From assembly GCF_003076635.1 (NCBI RefSeq), contig NZ_QDKG01000006.1, positions 124,001-188,000 of the forward strand: 64,000 nt of DNA. Reading direction: 5' to 3'. The stretch comes from Sphingobacterium corticibacter (GTDB lineage: Bacteria > Bacteroidota > Bacteroidia > Sphingobacteriales > Sphingobacteriaceae). Positions 18,268 to 27,533 of the stretch are shown piece after piece. The notes beneath the pieces were generated by a model, which did not search any database, was not told where the DNA came from, and saw nothing but the letters and a program-made list of their open reading frames with translations. The translations under genes and the position numbers were made by a program. Within the stretch, counting starts at the first letter, position 1; each line of letters begins with the position of its first letter.

Positions 18268-19563
18268 TTATCGGCCAGCTCTTCCCGAGGAAGCTCCTCT
18301 TCCGCTAGATGAAGAGCTTTCGGAGCTACGGCTTTCACTGCTACGAGTAGCACCGCGACTTGATCCTCTACTGGAAGAACTGCTCGTGGCTCTGGCTTCA
18401 CGGTTAGAAGTGCTAGCCCGTGAAGTCGACGCAGGTGTACTTTGTGATCTTGAAGCGGCTCTACCGCTGTTTGCTGAGCTTGGAGCTTGATTACGAGTAG
18501 TCGAACGAGTGCTTCCTCTACTCTCCGTATTAGTTGGAGTTGTAGCTCTCGGGCTAGCAGCTCCGCGCGGAGATGACGAACTTGTCGCTCTGCCTGACGA
18601 GTTTTCACGAGTAACCTGTTCTGCCGAGCGAGACGTTGTGCTAGCTCCGCGCGAAACCGTAGTTCCCCGCGAAGTATTATTCGTAGTAGTTGAGCCTCTA
18701 CTCGCAGATCCAGTTGCGCGGCCGCTAGCACCACGGTTCACTGTGCCGGTGTTTCTTGCATCACTGGCGGTACGGGAAGAAGTGTTCGCAGAAGATGCCG
18801 CGCCACGGCTAGATGTCGTTGCCCGGCCGCTACTACCTCGATCATTGTTTGCTGCAGTACGATCTGGTCTATAAATATTGACGGTGTTACGCGATGCACC
18901 GCGACCAGTAGGTCGATCAGTGTATGCAATTTGATTAATACGAACTCGGCCACCTACGTTACGTTCCATATTTCGGACGGAAGGACCACCATAATAGCGA
19001 TTATTATTTACGATATACGTGTTGTTAACGATGGTAGTACGGTTATAAATCGTCGTATTTCCATATGAATAATAACGATTAATATTTCGAGCATGTATCC
19101 TGCGCGTCGGTGCAAACAGCCAAAAATTTATAGATAAATTATTGGCAACGTACAAGTTTGGACTCATGGGTGCCCATCCGTAATAGCCTCCACCATTACG
19201 CCATTCTACCCAAGCTGGTCCCCATTCATAGCCAGGAATCCAACCCCAACCTCTGTATGGGGTGCGAACCCAACGACCATAGTGAAATGGCGCCCAGCCC
19301 CAATCATAGTTGGAAACCCATGTATTACCATACTCCGTCATCATCCAATAACCATTCGTACCATAGGGCATAAAATCACCACCAACTTGCGGAAACCAAA
19401 TGTCTCCATAATTGGGGTCATTGCTCCAATGTCCGTATGGTGAGAGTTCGTTGTAAAAAACACCGAAAGATATCTGTCCTTGTGCAAACGTGTTACTGAT
19501 AGGTAGTACACTCAGAAGTGTCGCGGCTATCGCTACCAAAAATGTAGATGTGAATGTTCTCAT
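18268..19563 (-). CDS. secreted DUF6600-like protein with Arg/Ser/Thr/Ala-rich low-complexity tail
   Basis: A 431-residue exported protein. The ATG at 19563 begins a signal peptide (LVAIAATLLSVLPISNTFAQ); an upstream frame extension is not signal-like. Residues about 30-160 are rich in Trp, Tyr and Gly with repeated WG motifs (YDWGWAPFHYGRWV, YRGWGWIPGYEWGPAWVEW), the pattern of the DUF6600 family of exported Bacteroidota proteins. Residues 160-230 are Asn/Tyr-rich. From about 235 to the end the sequence is almost only Ser, Arg, Ala, Thr and Gly and is surely disordered and strongly basic. Function unknown; cell-surface or nucleic-acid-binding roles are guesses. Confidence 0.8.
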   Translation of the reverse strand: MRTFTSTFLVAIAATLLSVLPISNTFAQGQISFGVFYNELSPYGHWSNDPNYGDIWFPQVGGDFMPYGTNGYWMMTEYGNTWVSNYDWGWAPFHYGRWVRTPYRGWGWIPGYEWGPAWVEWRNGGGYYGWAPMSPNLYVANNLSINFWLFAPTRRIHARNINRYYSYGNTTIYNRTTIVNNTYIVNNNRYYGGPSVRNMERNVGGRVRINQIAYTDRPTGRGASRNTVNIYRPDRTAANNDRGSSGRATTSSRGAASSANTSSRTASDARNTGTVNRGASGRATGSASRGSTTTNNTSRGTTVSRGASTTSRSAEQVTRENSSGRATSSSSPRGAASPRATTPTNTESRGSTRSTTRNQAPSSANSGRAASRSQSTPASTSRASTSNREARATSSSSSRGSSRGATRSSESRSSESSSSSGRGASSGRAGR

Positions 19564-19921
19564 AGCTTCAAGTTTATGTTGTAAAGCGTATTTATTATTA
19601 TGACTGCATAATAAAATGTAAGGTTTAAGCATAGTGCGAAATTTTGTGAAATAGTTTAAAATAAATTCTCAATAGACCATGTTTCATGAAGCGTTGGTAT
19701 TCTGTTTAGCCATTCTGGTTGAGGCGCATTTCGCGTCCATATTTCTGAATTAGGTAAATGTATTTAAGCTTTTATTGACGTCGCAATAGCCTGTAGAGCT
19801 ACTATGCGACATATATTTTCATGCCAACAATATTTGATCTGACAGACATAAGAAACTAAAAAAGTTTGTAACTTTGACCTGTTTTTAATTTCGGTCAGTA
19901 TCAGAAAAACAACTCATTTCC
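19564..19921. other. 358-base divergent intergenic region
   Basis: Separates the DUF6600-like gene (minus) from mlaE (plus). No open frame or repeat is seen. It contains the mlaE promoter box at 19869-19876. Confidence 0.5.
19869..19876 (+). promoter_or_regulatory. -7 promoter box of the mla operon
   Basis: TAACTTTG fits TANNTTTG. Transcription would start near 19881-19884, leaving a leader of about 40 bases before the mlaE ATG. A clear -33 element is not seen at the usual distance. Confidence 0.5.
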
Positions 19922-20680
19922 ATGTGGAATAAGATCAGGGTGTTACTATTAGAATTTGCAAAAATCCATCGTTTTTTGATGCGTTTTTTTCGCGAAGTGG
20001 TCAGTCCGCCATTTGAATTTAAAGAGTTTATTAGGCAATGTTATGAGATCGGCTGGAAGTCATTTCCACTGATCAGTCTAACAGGCTTTATTGTGGGATT
20101 TGTATTTACGAAACAATCTAGGCCGTCGCTGGAAGAATTCGGCGCATCGTCAATGATTCCTGCTTTGATATCAATAGCTATAGTACGTGCGTTAGCTCCA
20201 CTTGTAACGGCGTTGATTGGTTCCGGGAAAATTGGTTCTCAGATCGGTGCGGAGCTCAGCTCTATGAACGTAACGGAGCAGATTGATGCGATGGAGGTGT
20301 CTGGTACAAATCCTTTCAAATTTCTAATCGTAAGTCGCATCTTGGCTACAACGTTCATGATTCCTGTTCTTACTTTTTATGTGGCAGGGATAGGATTAAT
20401 GGGCGGCTATCTCAGTATTATTTCCAAAGATCAACTGAGTATGTTGAGTTTTTTCTCGCAAGTGTTCAATACTATTAAGATGGTAGATGTATTTGCGATG
20501 ACCTTTAGAGCACTTGTATTCGGTTTTACTATTGGATTCGTAAGCACCTATGTCGGCTACTTTTCGTCTAAAGGGACGGAAGGTGTCGGAAAGGCGGCCA
20601 ATAGCGCCGTGGTGGCCTCCATGTTTATTGTGTTTATCGAAGAGTTGTTGATTGTTCAATTGTTATCGTTGCTCACATAA
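19922..20680 (+). CDS. mlaE: MlaE-family ABC lipid transporter permease
   Basis: A 252-residue inner-membrane permease of the MlaE/YrbE family, which moves phospholipids between inner and outer membrane. Five or six membrane spans are visible, including ISLTGFIVGFVFT and VVASMFIVFIEELLIVQLLSL. The family core is complete: LAPLVTALIGSGKIGSQIGAEL, MNVTEQIDAMEVSGTNPFKFL. It is the first gene of an mlaE-mlaF-mlaD operon (gaps of 3 and 8 bases). No mlaB or mlaC is nearby, as is usual in Bacteroidota. Confidence 0.95.
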   Translation: MWNKIRVLLLEFAKIHRFLMRFFREVVSPPFEFKEFIRQCYEIGWKSFPLISLTGFIVGFVFTKQSRPSLEEFGASSMIPALISIAIVRALAPLVTALIGSGKIGSQIGAELSSMNVTEQIDAMEVSGTNPFKFLIVSRILATTFMIPVLTFYVAGIGLMGGYLSIISKDQLSMLSFFSQVFNTIKMVDVFAMTFRALVFGFTIGFVSTYVGYFSSKGTEGVGKAANSAVVASMFIVFIEELLIVQLLSLLT

Positions 20681-20683
20681 GTT

Positions 20684-21457
20684 ATGGAAAAAAATAAGCC
20701 AGTAATAGATCCGCAAGATGTCGTTATACATGTGGATAATGTGAGCAAATCTTTTGGAGATCTACACATTTTGCGTGATGTTGATCTTAAACTATATAAT
20801 AGAGAGAATTTGGTAGTTCTGGGGCGATCCGGTACTGGAAAGTCTGTCTTGATCAAAATGATTTCTGGGTTGCTTATGCCTGATGCTGGATCAATCCGTG
20901 TACTAGGGCAGGAAGTGACCGCTCTTTCCGAAAAGGAATTACAAAAATTGCGTTTGCGCATCGGTTTTTCGTTTCAGAACAGTGCGCTATACGATAGTAT
21001 GACCGTGCGCGAAAACCTAGAATTTCCCTTGGTACGCAATAAGCGAAACCTTAGCCGAACAGAAATAGATCGAGAAGTTGAAGACGTGCTAGAAGGCGTT
21101 GGTCTTTCGCAAGCCATTAACCAGATGCCTTCGGAATTAAGTGGTGGTCAGCGAAAGCGGATAGGTATTGCTAGAACATTAATTTTGCGCCCTGATATTA
21201 TGTTGTACGACGAACCTACTGCGGGGTTGGATCCTATTACCTGTCTGGAAATTAATAACTTAATTAATGATGTGCAGGCGCGCTATAATACTTCCTCCAT
21301 CATCATTACGCATGATCTGGCTTGCGCTAAGCAGGTTAGCGATCGTATGGTGATGTTGTTAGATGGTCGCTTCGAACGCCAAGGCACATTCCACGAGATT
21401 TTTGATACAGATGATGATCGTGTCAAACCATTTTATGATTACAATTTTATAAGGTAA
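20684..21457 (+). CDS. mlaF: MlaF-family ABC transporter ATPase
   Basis: A 257-residue ATPase that powers the Mla lipid transporter. Walker A is GRSGTGKSV, the Q-loop segment is FSFQNSALYDSMTVREN (with the MlaF-typical GALFDS-like motif), the signature is LSGGQRKRIG, Walker B is IMLYDEPTAGLDP, and the H-loop is IIITHD. It lies three bases after mlaE and eight before mlaD, clearly cotranscribed. Confidence 0.96.
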   Translation: MEKNKPVIDPQDVVIHVDNVSKSFGDLHILRDVDLKLYNRENLVVLGRSGTGKSVLIKMISGLLMPDAGSIRVLGQEVTALSEKELQKLRLRIGFSFQNSALYDSMTVRENLEFPLVRNKRNLSRTEIDREVEDVLEGVGLSQAINQMPSELSGGQRKRIGIARTLILRPDIMLYDEPTAGLDPITCLEINNLINDVQARYNTSSIIITHDLACAKQVSDRMVMLLDGRFERQGTFHEIFDTDDDRVKPFYDYNFIR

Positions 21458-21465
21458 TAACAGCT

Positions 21466-22479
21466 ATGAGCAATACAAAAGAAACTAAACGTTCTATAAT
21501 AGTCGGCCTTTTCGTTTTGGTAGGTTTGATTATTTTAGTTGCCGGGATATTGGTGCTAGGTACGTTACAGAATAGATTTAGCAAAAACGTAGAAGTTACC
21601 ACATACTTTCATGATGTAAAGGGACTGAAAGTAGGTAATAATGTGTGGTTTTCAGGTGTAAAGGTGGGTATTGTTAAACAAATCGCCTTTGAAAGCGTCG
21701 AAAATGTGCGCGTGGTCATGCATATCGAAGAAAAGTCTAGCCAGTACATACGGAAGGATGTACAAGCAACATTGGGATCTGATGGATTGATCGGTAACGC
21801 AATCATTAGCCTAGAAGGCGGTACACCCGCAGCTCCTGCTATTGTAAATGGCGATCAAGTTAGTTCCAAGCCAGCTGGTGGTGTTGAAGCTATGTTGCAC
21901 ACACTACAGATCAATAACGAGAACTTGTTAGAAATTACAAAAAACTTTGCTGTGCTGTCCGCTAATCTCGTAGAAGGAAAAGGATCTGTAGGAGCGTTGT
22001 TGGCAGACGAATCGATAGCTAATTCTTTGAAAGCATCGCTAACTTCGATGCAGAGCGCGATGAGTAATGTAGATCGCAGCATGAAAAATGTCGTGACCTT
22101 GACCAATAAGCTGAACAGCGAGCAAGGACTAATTCATGACTTGACGACGGATACAGCTGTGTTTGCTAGTTTAAGAGCTTCAGCGTCTCAATTGCAAGGT
22201 GTAACGCAGACAGCAAATGCATTGATGGTTAACCTAGATCAAGTCTCCGACCGCTTGAACGAAAAGGACAATGCTATAGGTGTGTTGACGAATGATCCTG
22301 CTGCTGCCGAAGAGATTAAGCAGATTTTGAGAAATCTCAATCTGAGCACGGAGAAGCTTGATGAAAATATGGAAGCTTTACAGAGCAACTTCTTATTGCG
22401 TGGTTTCTTCAAGAAAAGGGCGAAAGCGGAAGAGAAAGCACGTCAAGATTCTATTAAGAACGCCAATAAAAGTCGGTAA
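21466..22479 (+). CDS. mlaD: MCE/MlaD-family substrate-binding protein
   Basis: A 337-residue inner-membrane-anchored MCE protein. One N-terminal span ([23 protein letters not shown]) is followed by a single MCE domain at about residues 38-115 ([21 protein letters not shown] in two parts, [21 protein letters not shown]). The remaining 200 residues are helical and Asn/Ser/Leu-rich, suggesting a long coiled tube or bundle that reaches into the periplasm. MlaD hexamers sit on the MlaE/MlaF complex and pass lipids. It is longer than E. coli MlaD and resembles the Mycobacterium/plant TGD2 layout. Confidence 0.93.
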   Translation: MSNTKETKRSIIVGLFVLVGLIILVAGILVLGTLQNRFSKNVEVTTYFHDVKGLKVGNNVWFSGVKVGIVKQIAFESVENVRVVMHIEEKSSQYIRKDVQATLGSDGLIGNAIISLEGGTPAAPAIVNGDQVSSKPAGGVEAMLHTLQINNENLLEITKNFAVLSANLVEGKGSVGALLADESIANSLKASLTSMQSAMSNVDRSMKNVVTLTNKLNSEQGLIHDLTTDTAVFASLRASASQLQGVTQTANALMVNLDQVSDRLNEKDNAIGVLTNDPAAAEEIKQILRNLNLSTEKLDENMEALQSNFLLRGFFKKRAKAEEKARQDSIKNANKSR

Positions 22480-22499
22480 GAATAGGTATAGCAGTGCTA

Positions 22500-23186
22500 A
22501 TGGGAATTACGGATAAAGATGTTATATATGAAGATAATCACCTTATCGCGATCAATAAACGCGGTGGTGATATCGTTCAAGTGGATGTGACGGGAGACTT
22601 GTCACTCGAAGACATGACCAAGCAATACTTGGAGAAAAAGTACGATAAGCCAGCTGCTTTTCTAGGTGTGATCCATCGATTAGATCGTCCAGTGAGTGGC
22701 ATGATCTTATTTGCAAAAACGAGCAAAGCTTTGGATCGGATGAATCGCTTGTTTCATGATCGCAAAGTGCAGAAAAGTTACTTGGCGGTGGTGCGTAACC
22801 AACCTCCAGCAGAAGAGGCAAAGTTGGTGAATTGGTTGCTACGCGATCGTAAGAAAATGATTACGAAAGCCTACGATCGTGAAGTAAAAAATGGAAGCCG
22901 AGCAGAATTAGATTATAAAGTGATCGGCGAGTTGAATGGTTTTTATCTATTAGAAGTAAAACCACTCACAGGCCGCACGCATCAAATCAGGGCACAATTA
23001 GCCTATATGGGCTGCCCTATTGTAGGTGACAATAAGTATGGTTATCCAAGAGGTAGCCATCAGCGAACCATCTGTTTGCATTCTCGCGCTTTGGCTTTTG
23101 AACACCCAGTGAAGGATGAACCGATGCGTATTGAGGCGACAGTTCCAGTAGATGGATTTTGGGAAAAGTTCAATATCCTGCTCTAA
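22500..23186 (+). CDS. RluA-family pseudouridine synthase
   Basis: A 228-residue enzyme that isomerises uridine to pseudouridine in rRNA or tRNA. The catalytic motif is [16 protein letters not shown], where the Asp is the nucleophile, and the late motif [23 protein letters not shown] completes the active site. No S4 domain is present, as in the RluA/TruC short forms. ATG at 22500 ([16 protein letters not shown]) is preferred over a GTG two codons earlier. It follows mlaD by 20 bases and may be transcribed with it. The target uridine is unknown. Confidence 0.9.
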   Translation: MGITDKDVIYEDNHLIAINKRGGDIVQVDVTGDLSLEDMTKQYLEKKYDKPAAFLGVIHRLDRPVSGMILFAKTSKALDRMNRLFHDRKVQKSYLAVVRNQPPAEEAKLVNWLLRDRKKMITKAYDREVKNGSRAELDYKVIGELNGFYLLEVKPLTGRTHQIRAQLAYMGCPIVGDNKYGYPRGSHQRTICLHSRALAFEHPVKDEPMRIEATVPVDGFWEKFNILL

Positions 23187-23215
23187 TCTGATTCCCTGAA
23201 CTATATTTAATTACG

Positions 23216-23223
23216 TACTTTTG
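23216..23223 (+). promoter_or_regulatory. -7 box four bases before ATG (possible leaderless start)
   Basis: TACTTTTG matches TANNTTTG and is followed by CCCT and then the ATG at 23228. Transcription should start at or next to the start codon, so the mRNA would have almost no leader. Confidence 0.55.
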
Positions 23224-23227
23224 CCCT

Positions 23228-23485
23228 ATGGTTTATATCAGGCAATTCGTTATGGCTGTAGTGCTTACTATCGCCGCATCGTCAATCATTCCGCTTCGTA
23301 GCGAAGCACAATGTGCTATGTGTACGCTCAATGCGGAGAACAGTACCAAAGAAGGTAATACGCAAGGAAAAGGTCTGAATGATGGCATCCTTTTTCTGCT
23401 GGCAATGCCATTCATTATTGGTGCAGGTATAGGAATTTTGTGGTATAAGAAGTACCGCGTAAAACCACAGCGTAAGTTTTTATAG
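23228..23485 (+). CDS. small membrane protein with exported CxxC motif
   Basis: An 85-residue protein with an N-terminal hydrophobic segment (FVMAVVLTIAASSIIPL) that looks like a signal peptide, then QCAMCTLNAEN, a short polar linker, one membrane span (GILFLLAMPFIIGAGIGILW) and a basic tail. The CAMC pair on the outer face could bind a metal or take part in thiol exchange. Similar small proteins occur across Bacteroidota, but I know no proven function. Its promoter box ends four bases before the ATG. It is followed by a convergent gene. Confidence 0.75.
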   Translation: MVYIRQFVMAVVLTIAASSIIPLRSEAQCAMCTLNAENSTKEGNTQGKGLNDGILFLLAMPFIIGAGIGILWYKKYRVKPQRKFL

Positions 23486-23525
23486 TACTGATTTATCTAT
23501 CCTCTAAAAAATCATTTCTTAAATT

Positions 23526-23810
23526 CTATAAGTACTTCATCGTACTGTCAAAGATAAAGGCGCGTTCCGGATGATTGGTCGCCAAATAGTTTTGTAATTG
23601 ATACAAGTATTCGGATTTGAAATCTTCTAACGTATCACGTTCGTCAAACTTCAGTTGAAGAGAATACGTATGGCCTTCATGTGGCGAATCCAATAAGTTG
23701 AGTAATTGTGGTTTGTGTTGTACTGGTAGATTAGGTAAGTAAGACGAAGTAATCCAGTTCAGAGCATCCGCCTGCGCAGAGTCTTCGACTATAATGGAAA
23801 TATTGTACAT
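23526..23810 (-). CDS. DUF4286-family small protein
   Basis: A 94-residue cytosolic protein (96 if the ATG at 23816 is used) that fits the DUF4286 family: it begins MYNISIIVEDS and continues with WITSSYLPNL, LLNLLDSPHEGHTYSLQLKF and ends with a YLYQLQNYL/ERAFIFDSTMKYL pattern. The ferredoxin-like alternation of strands and helices is plausible. The family has no known function. It stands alone between two plus-strand genes. Confidence 0.8.
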   Translation of the reverse strand: MYNISIIVEDSAQADALNWITSSYLPNLPVQHKPQLLNLLDSPHEGHTYSLQLKFDERDTLEDFKSEYLYQLQNYLATNHPERAFIFDSTMKYL

Positions 23811-23947
23811 ATACATGCCGTAAAATTACATTTTTTTTATGACGAAAATTCATTCACAATTAACATTCCCCTCCCTGTAAAATTAAAGTTGCATAATGGT
23901 CAAATCACTAAAAAATTGCAATATTTGAAAATGTGCTGTTGAAATCC

Positions 23948-25843
23948 ATGGTTTTTAGATATATTCATACTACGTATTTAGTGCTTTTGTTATCACTACT
24001 GATGTTTGCCTGCGGCACGACTGGTGATCAGAATGACGTAATTCCTGTCGAGAATTTCATCTTCAAACCAGATCGCAACAGCTTCAAGCTATCGCCCGAT
24101 GGAAATAGAATCGCTTATCTTGGTATGCACGATCATTGTAAGAATATTTTCATCATGGATCTCGTGGATGAAAATAAGTCAAAACAACTGACCTATCAAG
24201 ACAACCTCAATGTACATAATTTCAATTGGGCAAACGATAGCGTTATTGTGTTTTCTAATTCGCATTATACCGACGATATATTGCGCCTATATGCTGTAGA
24301 CGTGGCTACAGATTCTATTCGACAGTTGGTCGATCCGGTTAAAAGTCGCTTGAAATTTATGCAGCCAATTCGAGATTATCAGGGATCAATATACACCTCG
24401 ATGAATATACGTGATTCAACCGTATTTGATCTGTATAAAGTGTTTTTAGATGGTAGAAAGCCCGAGTTGGTGTATAAAAACCCTGGGTCGATCACCTCTT
24501 GGATTCCTTCACCAGATGGCATAGTACGACTGGCGCTCGCCAGCGATAGTGTACAAGAGTCGATTTTGTACCGAGCCAATGAGCAGCAACAATTTCAAGA
24601 AGTGGCTGTTTTTGATTTTAAAACTTCGGTAAATCCAATTGGCTATGTAGGTGAGTCGATTACTTCCGTGATGGCGATGTCCAATCAAAATCGAGATAAA
24701 TTTGCTCTTGTCGAGTACGATGTCTCAACTGGCAGAGAAATAAAAGAATTATTTGCTGACGCTAACGTAGATGTAAACAATGAGGGCTTTTCGTATCCAC
24801 TACAGCGGCAGCTGTTTGCGACTACCAGTGCTTGTAGAAAAAAATATACCTTCTTTGATACCCAGCTGCACAGTACGTACAATACCGTAAAACGCCATTT
24901 TAAAGATGATGCAGTCGATTTCTTAGATATGGATCGTGATTTAAAGCGGTTCATCGTGCGTGTGTATAGCGACGTTCGGCCTGGGGAATTATATTATTAT
25001 GATAAAAGTACTAATCAGTATACACCATTGGTCACCACTTTTCCAGATTTGAAAGAAGCTGATATGTTACCGATGAAAGCGGTTAAATTCAATGCGCGAG
25101 ATAATCAAGAAATAAATGGTTTTCTTACCTTTCCGAAAGGTAAGACAAAGAATTGTCCATTGGTGGTACTCGTGCATGATGGACCTAGTCGTCGTGATGA
25201 ATGGGGTTTCAATCCCGAAGTACAATTTTTGGCAAATCGCGGATATGCTGTTTTTCAAATTAATTATCGTGGCACCACTGGATACGGTAAAGCTTTTTGG
25301 TCCTCAGGATTTAGAGAGTGGGGGGGGCGGATTCAGTCTGATATTACCGACGGTGTCACTTGGCTTATTCACGAAGGTAAGGTCGACAAAAATCGCATGG
25401 CCATCATGGGTACAGGCTTCGGTGGTTATTCGGCGTTACATGCCGCTACCTTTAATCCCTCTATTTACAAATGCATTATCTCCTCGTCGGGCTATAGCAA
25501 CCTGTTTACATATTTTAAGGAGATTCCGCCACATTTGAAGCCTTATGTGCAGATGTACTATCAGATAATCGGCAATCCTGAGCGCGAAACGGATTTTTTC
25601 AAAACTATCTCGCCTCTATTTCATGCCGGAATGGTGAAAAAACCGGTGTTGTTTTTTCAAGGTGGTAAAGATAAGTTTACTTCGGTGACCGATGCGAATC
25701 AATTTGTTGCACGATTAAAGCAAAATAATATTCCCGTGCGTTATATCTTCAAAGAAGAAGAAGGTCGCCGATTTAAGAGCGAGGAAAATATGATGTTGTA
25801 CTTTCAGGAAATAGAGAGTTTCCTGAAAAAATACTTACACTAA
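23948..25843 (+). CDS. S9-family (prolyl oligopeptidase-like) lipoprotein lacking catalytic Ser and His
   Basis: A 631-residue lipoprotein (lipobox MFAC, Cys22). Residues about 40-370 are a WD/beta-propeller-like domain (FKLSPDGNRIAYLG, ITSWIPSPDGIVRLAL). Residues 380-631 are an alpha/beta-hydrolase domain of peptidase family S9 (NCPLVVLVHDGPSRRDEWGFN, FQINYRGTTGYGKAFW). The nucleophile motif GxSxGG reads GTGFGG, with Gly490 where Ser should be; the His of EGHGF reads Arg607 (EGRRF); Asp575 (GGKDKF) is kept. It should bind but not cut peptides. The next gene, a histidine kinase, starts 14 bases on. ATG at 23948 is preferred over an earlier GTG because of the signal peptide. Confidence 0.9.
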   Translation: MVFRYIHTTYLVLLLSLLMFACGTTGDQNDVIPVENFIFKPDRNSFKLSPDGNRIAYLGMHDHCKNIFIMDLVDENKSKQLTYQDNLNVHNFNWANDSVIVFSNSHYTDDILRLYAVDVATDSIRQLVDPVKSRLKFMQPIRDYQGSIYTSMNIRDSTVFDLYKVFLDGRKPELVYKNPGSITSWIPSPDGIVRLALASDSVQESILYRANEQQQFQEVAVFDFKTSVNPIGYVGESITSVMAMSNQNRDKFALVEYDVSTGREIKELFADANVDVNNEGFSYPLQRQLFATTSACRKKYTFFDTQLHSTYNTVKRHFKDDAVDFLDMDRDLKRFIVRVYSDVRPGELYYYDKSTNQYTPLVTTFPDLKEADMLPMKAVKFNARDNQEINGFLTFPKGKTKNCPLVVLVHDGPSRRDEWGFNPEVQFLANRGYAVFQINYRGTTGYGKAFWSSGFREWGGRIQSDITDGVTWLIHEGKVDKNRMAIMGTGFGGYSALHAATFNPSIYKCIISSSGYSNLFTYFKEIPPHLKPYVQMYYQIIGNPERETDFFKTISPLFHAGMVKKPVLFFQGGKDKFTSVTDANQFVARLKQNNIPVRYIFKEEEGRRFKSEENMMLYFQEIESFLKKYLH

Positions 25844-25857
25844 CTAAGGAAGATCAC

Positions 25858-27519
25858 GTGCCACAACCTGTTGTCCGGTATCAGAAGAATTTTGGTTTGC
25901 TGATCGCCTTTCTGGCAATCGTCACGATTTTGTATGTCGTAGCTGTCGGTTTAGCACGTTCTACAATCGCTAATCACGTCGAATCCGAGTTTTACAACCG
26001 TAAGACGGACGTATTTGATGCGACGATCAAGCCTTTTAATGAATTTCTTTATAATGGCATTCCAGAGTTGTCCTATTATCAAGGTTTTTTAGATTCGGCA
26101 CAGGCTAGACAATATGCCGAGCAGGCACTTCGCAAAAATCCATTCGTAGAAGAAGTCGTATTCTATGATGTGACCATAACCAATTCTAGGACAGTGAGTC
26201 GTGGTGTACGTTACCGCGACAATTTGCTATTTCACCCCAAGTCCATTATCAGCTTTCACTTAGATAATGCATATCGCTTGCACAGCAAATCAAATTTTCA
26301 GGAAGAACCGGATCCTTACGCCGGGGATTTTAATAATGCAGCGATCAAGTTTTTTGATTATCTAGCGAAAGTAGATGAATCTACTACTCTTACGGAGGAC
26401 GAAATTTATCGTGTGTTTTACTCCTTTTCACCAGGTAAGATTGGGTATCTGAATATTCCGCGCATTAGTGACCTTTTATTGTACAAGACTATGATGCTCA
26501 ATGATAGCTTGCCGGATGCTTTTTTCGAACAGGATATGTTTTTGTTTCGAATTAATCCGCAGAAACTCAGGTTGAGCAATACACAGCCTAGATATTATGA
26601 AAAGATCTCCATTACACCATTGACTGATCCAGCAGCAATGGAGGAAAAAACCTTCTATACCACCGAGTTACCTTTGCCAGGAGCCTTGTCTGATTTCAAG
26701 TTAAAATTTGACTCCTCGCAAGACTTTATCACCCAAGAAGTGTATCGATTATTGATACCAGTGGTTTTGGGTATTTCGGTGTTATATTGCATTTTACTAT
26801 CGATCGTTTATTTAATTTATCGTAATATTAACAACAACAATAGATTGTATCGCCTTCAATACGACTTTATTAATAACCTCACACACGAGTTCAAAACTCC
26901 TGTGAGCGTCATCAAAATCGCTGGGAATAACATTAAAAGTGCGCAACAAGTAACGGATGAAGAACGTTTTATGTATGGTAGAATCTTAGATCAGGAAGCA
27001 GATAAGTTAAACAACTTGATGAATAAATTGTTGTCTTATGCACAGATCGAGAACAAATCTATTCCGTATAAAGGTGACTGGATTAATTTGCACGACTTTT
27101 GCGACGAGATATTCAAAGCTTGCCGTATTAAATACAGTGACATGGTACTTACTTACAATATTCAAGTCGCCGATGAATTGTATACGGATCCTATTTTGTT
27201 GGCATCTGTTTTTCATAATTTGGTGGACAATGCGTACAAGTATTCGGAATTGGGAAGCAGATTTATTAATGTAGAAGTAGAGCAGACGAAGAAAAACTTT
27301 GTTATTGTGTTTAGTGACAAGGGAATAGGAATCGCGAAAAGTGAGTTGAAAAATATATTTAAGAAGTTTTATCGCATACAGAATCAATATAATCAGGGGG
27401 GTAGTATAGGCTTGGGGTTAGCTTTTTGTAAAGAAATAACCGAGTTTATGGGCGGAGAAATCCGAGTTGAAAGTGTATTGGGTAAGGGCACCACATTTAC
27501 GTTGACCTTCCCTAAGTAA
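25858..27519 (+). CDS. membrane sensor histidine kinase, RprX-like
   Basis: A 553-residue sensor kinase. The start is GTG at 25858, preceded by AAGGAAG. Two spans (about 12-33 and 298-322) enclose a 260-residue periplasmic sensor domain of no recognised type. No HAMP domain follows; the second span leads straight into the dimerisation domain with the H-box FINNLTHEFKTPVSV (His343). The ATPase domain shows the N-box FHNLVDNAYKY, G1 SDKGIGIA and G2 GSIGLGLAF. This layout fits the RprX type of Bacteroides. It forms an operon with the S9-like lipoprotein upstream and the response regulator 14 bases downstream. Confidence 0.94.
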   Translation: MPQPVVRYQKNFGLLIAFLAIVTILYVVAVGLARSTIANHVESEFYNRKTDVFDATIKPFNEFLYNGIPELSYYQGFLDSAQARQYAEQALRKNPFVEEVVFYDVTITNSRTVSRGVRYRDNLLFHPKSIISFHLDNAYRLHSKSNFQEEPDPYAGDFNNAAIKFFDYLAKVDESTTLTEDEIYRVFYSFSPGKIGYLNIPRISDLLLYKTMMLNDSLPDAFFEQDMFLFRINPQKLRLSNTQPRYYEKISITPLTDPAAMEEKTFYTTELPLPGALSDFKLKFDSSQDFITQEVYRLLIPVVLGISVLYCILLSIVYLIYRNINNNNRLYRLQYDFINNLTHEFKTPVSVIKIAGNNIKSAQQVTDEERFMYGRILDQEADKLNNLMNKLLSYAQIENKSIPYKGDWINLHDFCDEIFKACRIKYSDMVLTYNIQVADELYTDPILLASVFHNLVDNAYKYSELGSRFINVEVEQTKKNFVIVFSDKGIGIAKSELKNIFKKFYRIQNQYNQGGSIGLGLAFCKEITEFMGGEIRVESVLGKGTTFTLTFPK

Positions 27520-27533
27520 AACAAAGTAATCAC

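Noticed and set aside
18219..18734. 171-codon open frame on the minus strand, Leu/Arg/Ala-rich
   Set aside because: It overlaps the low-complexity tail of the DUF6600-like gene in another frame; its composition is simply that of the repeated GC-rich codons read out of frame.
25116..25538. 140-codon open frame overlapping the S9-like gene, which might suggest a frameshifted hydrolase
   Set aside because: The main frame is continuous through this region with all flanking S9 motifs in register, so the loss of Ser and His is real substitution, not a frameshift.
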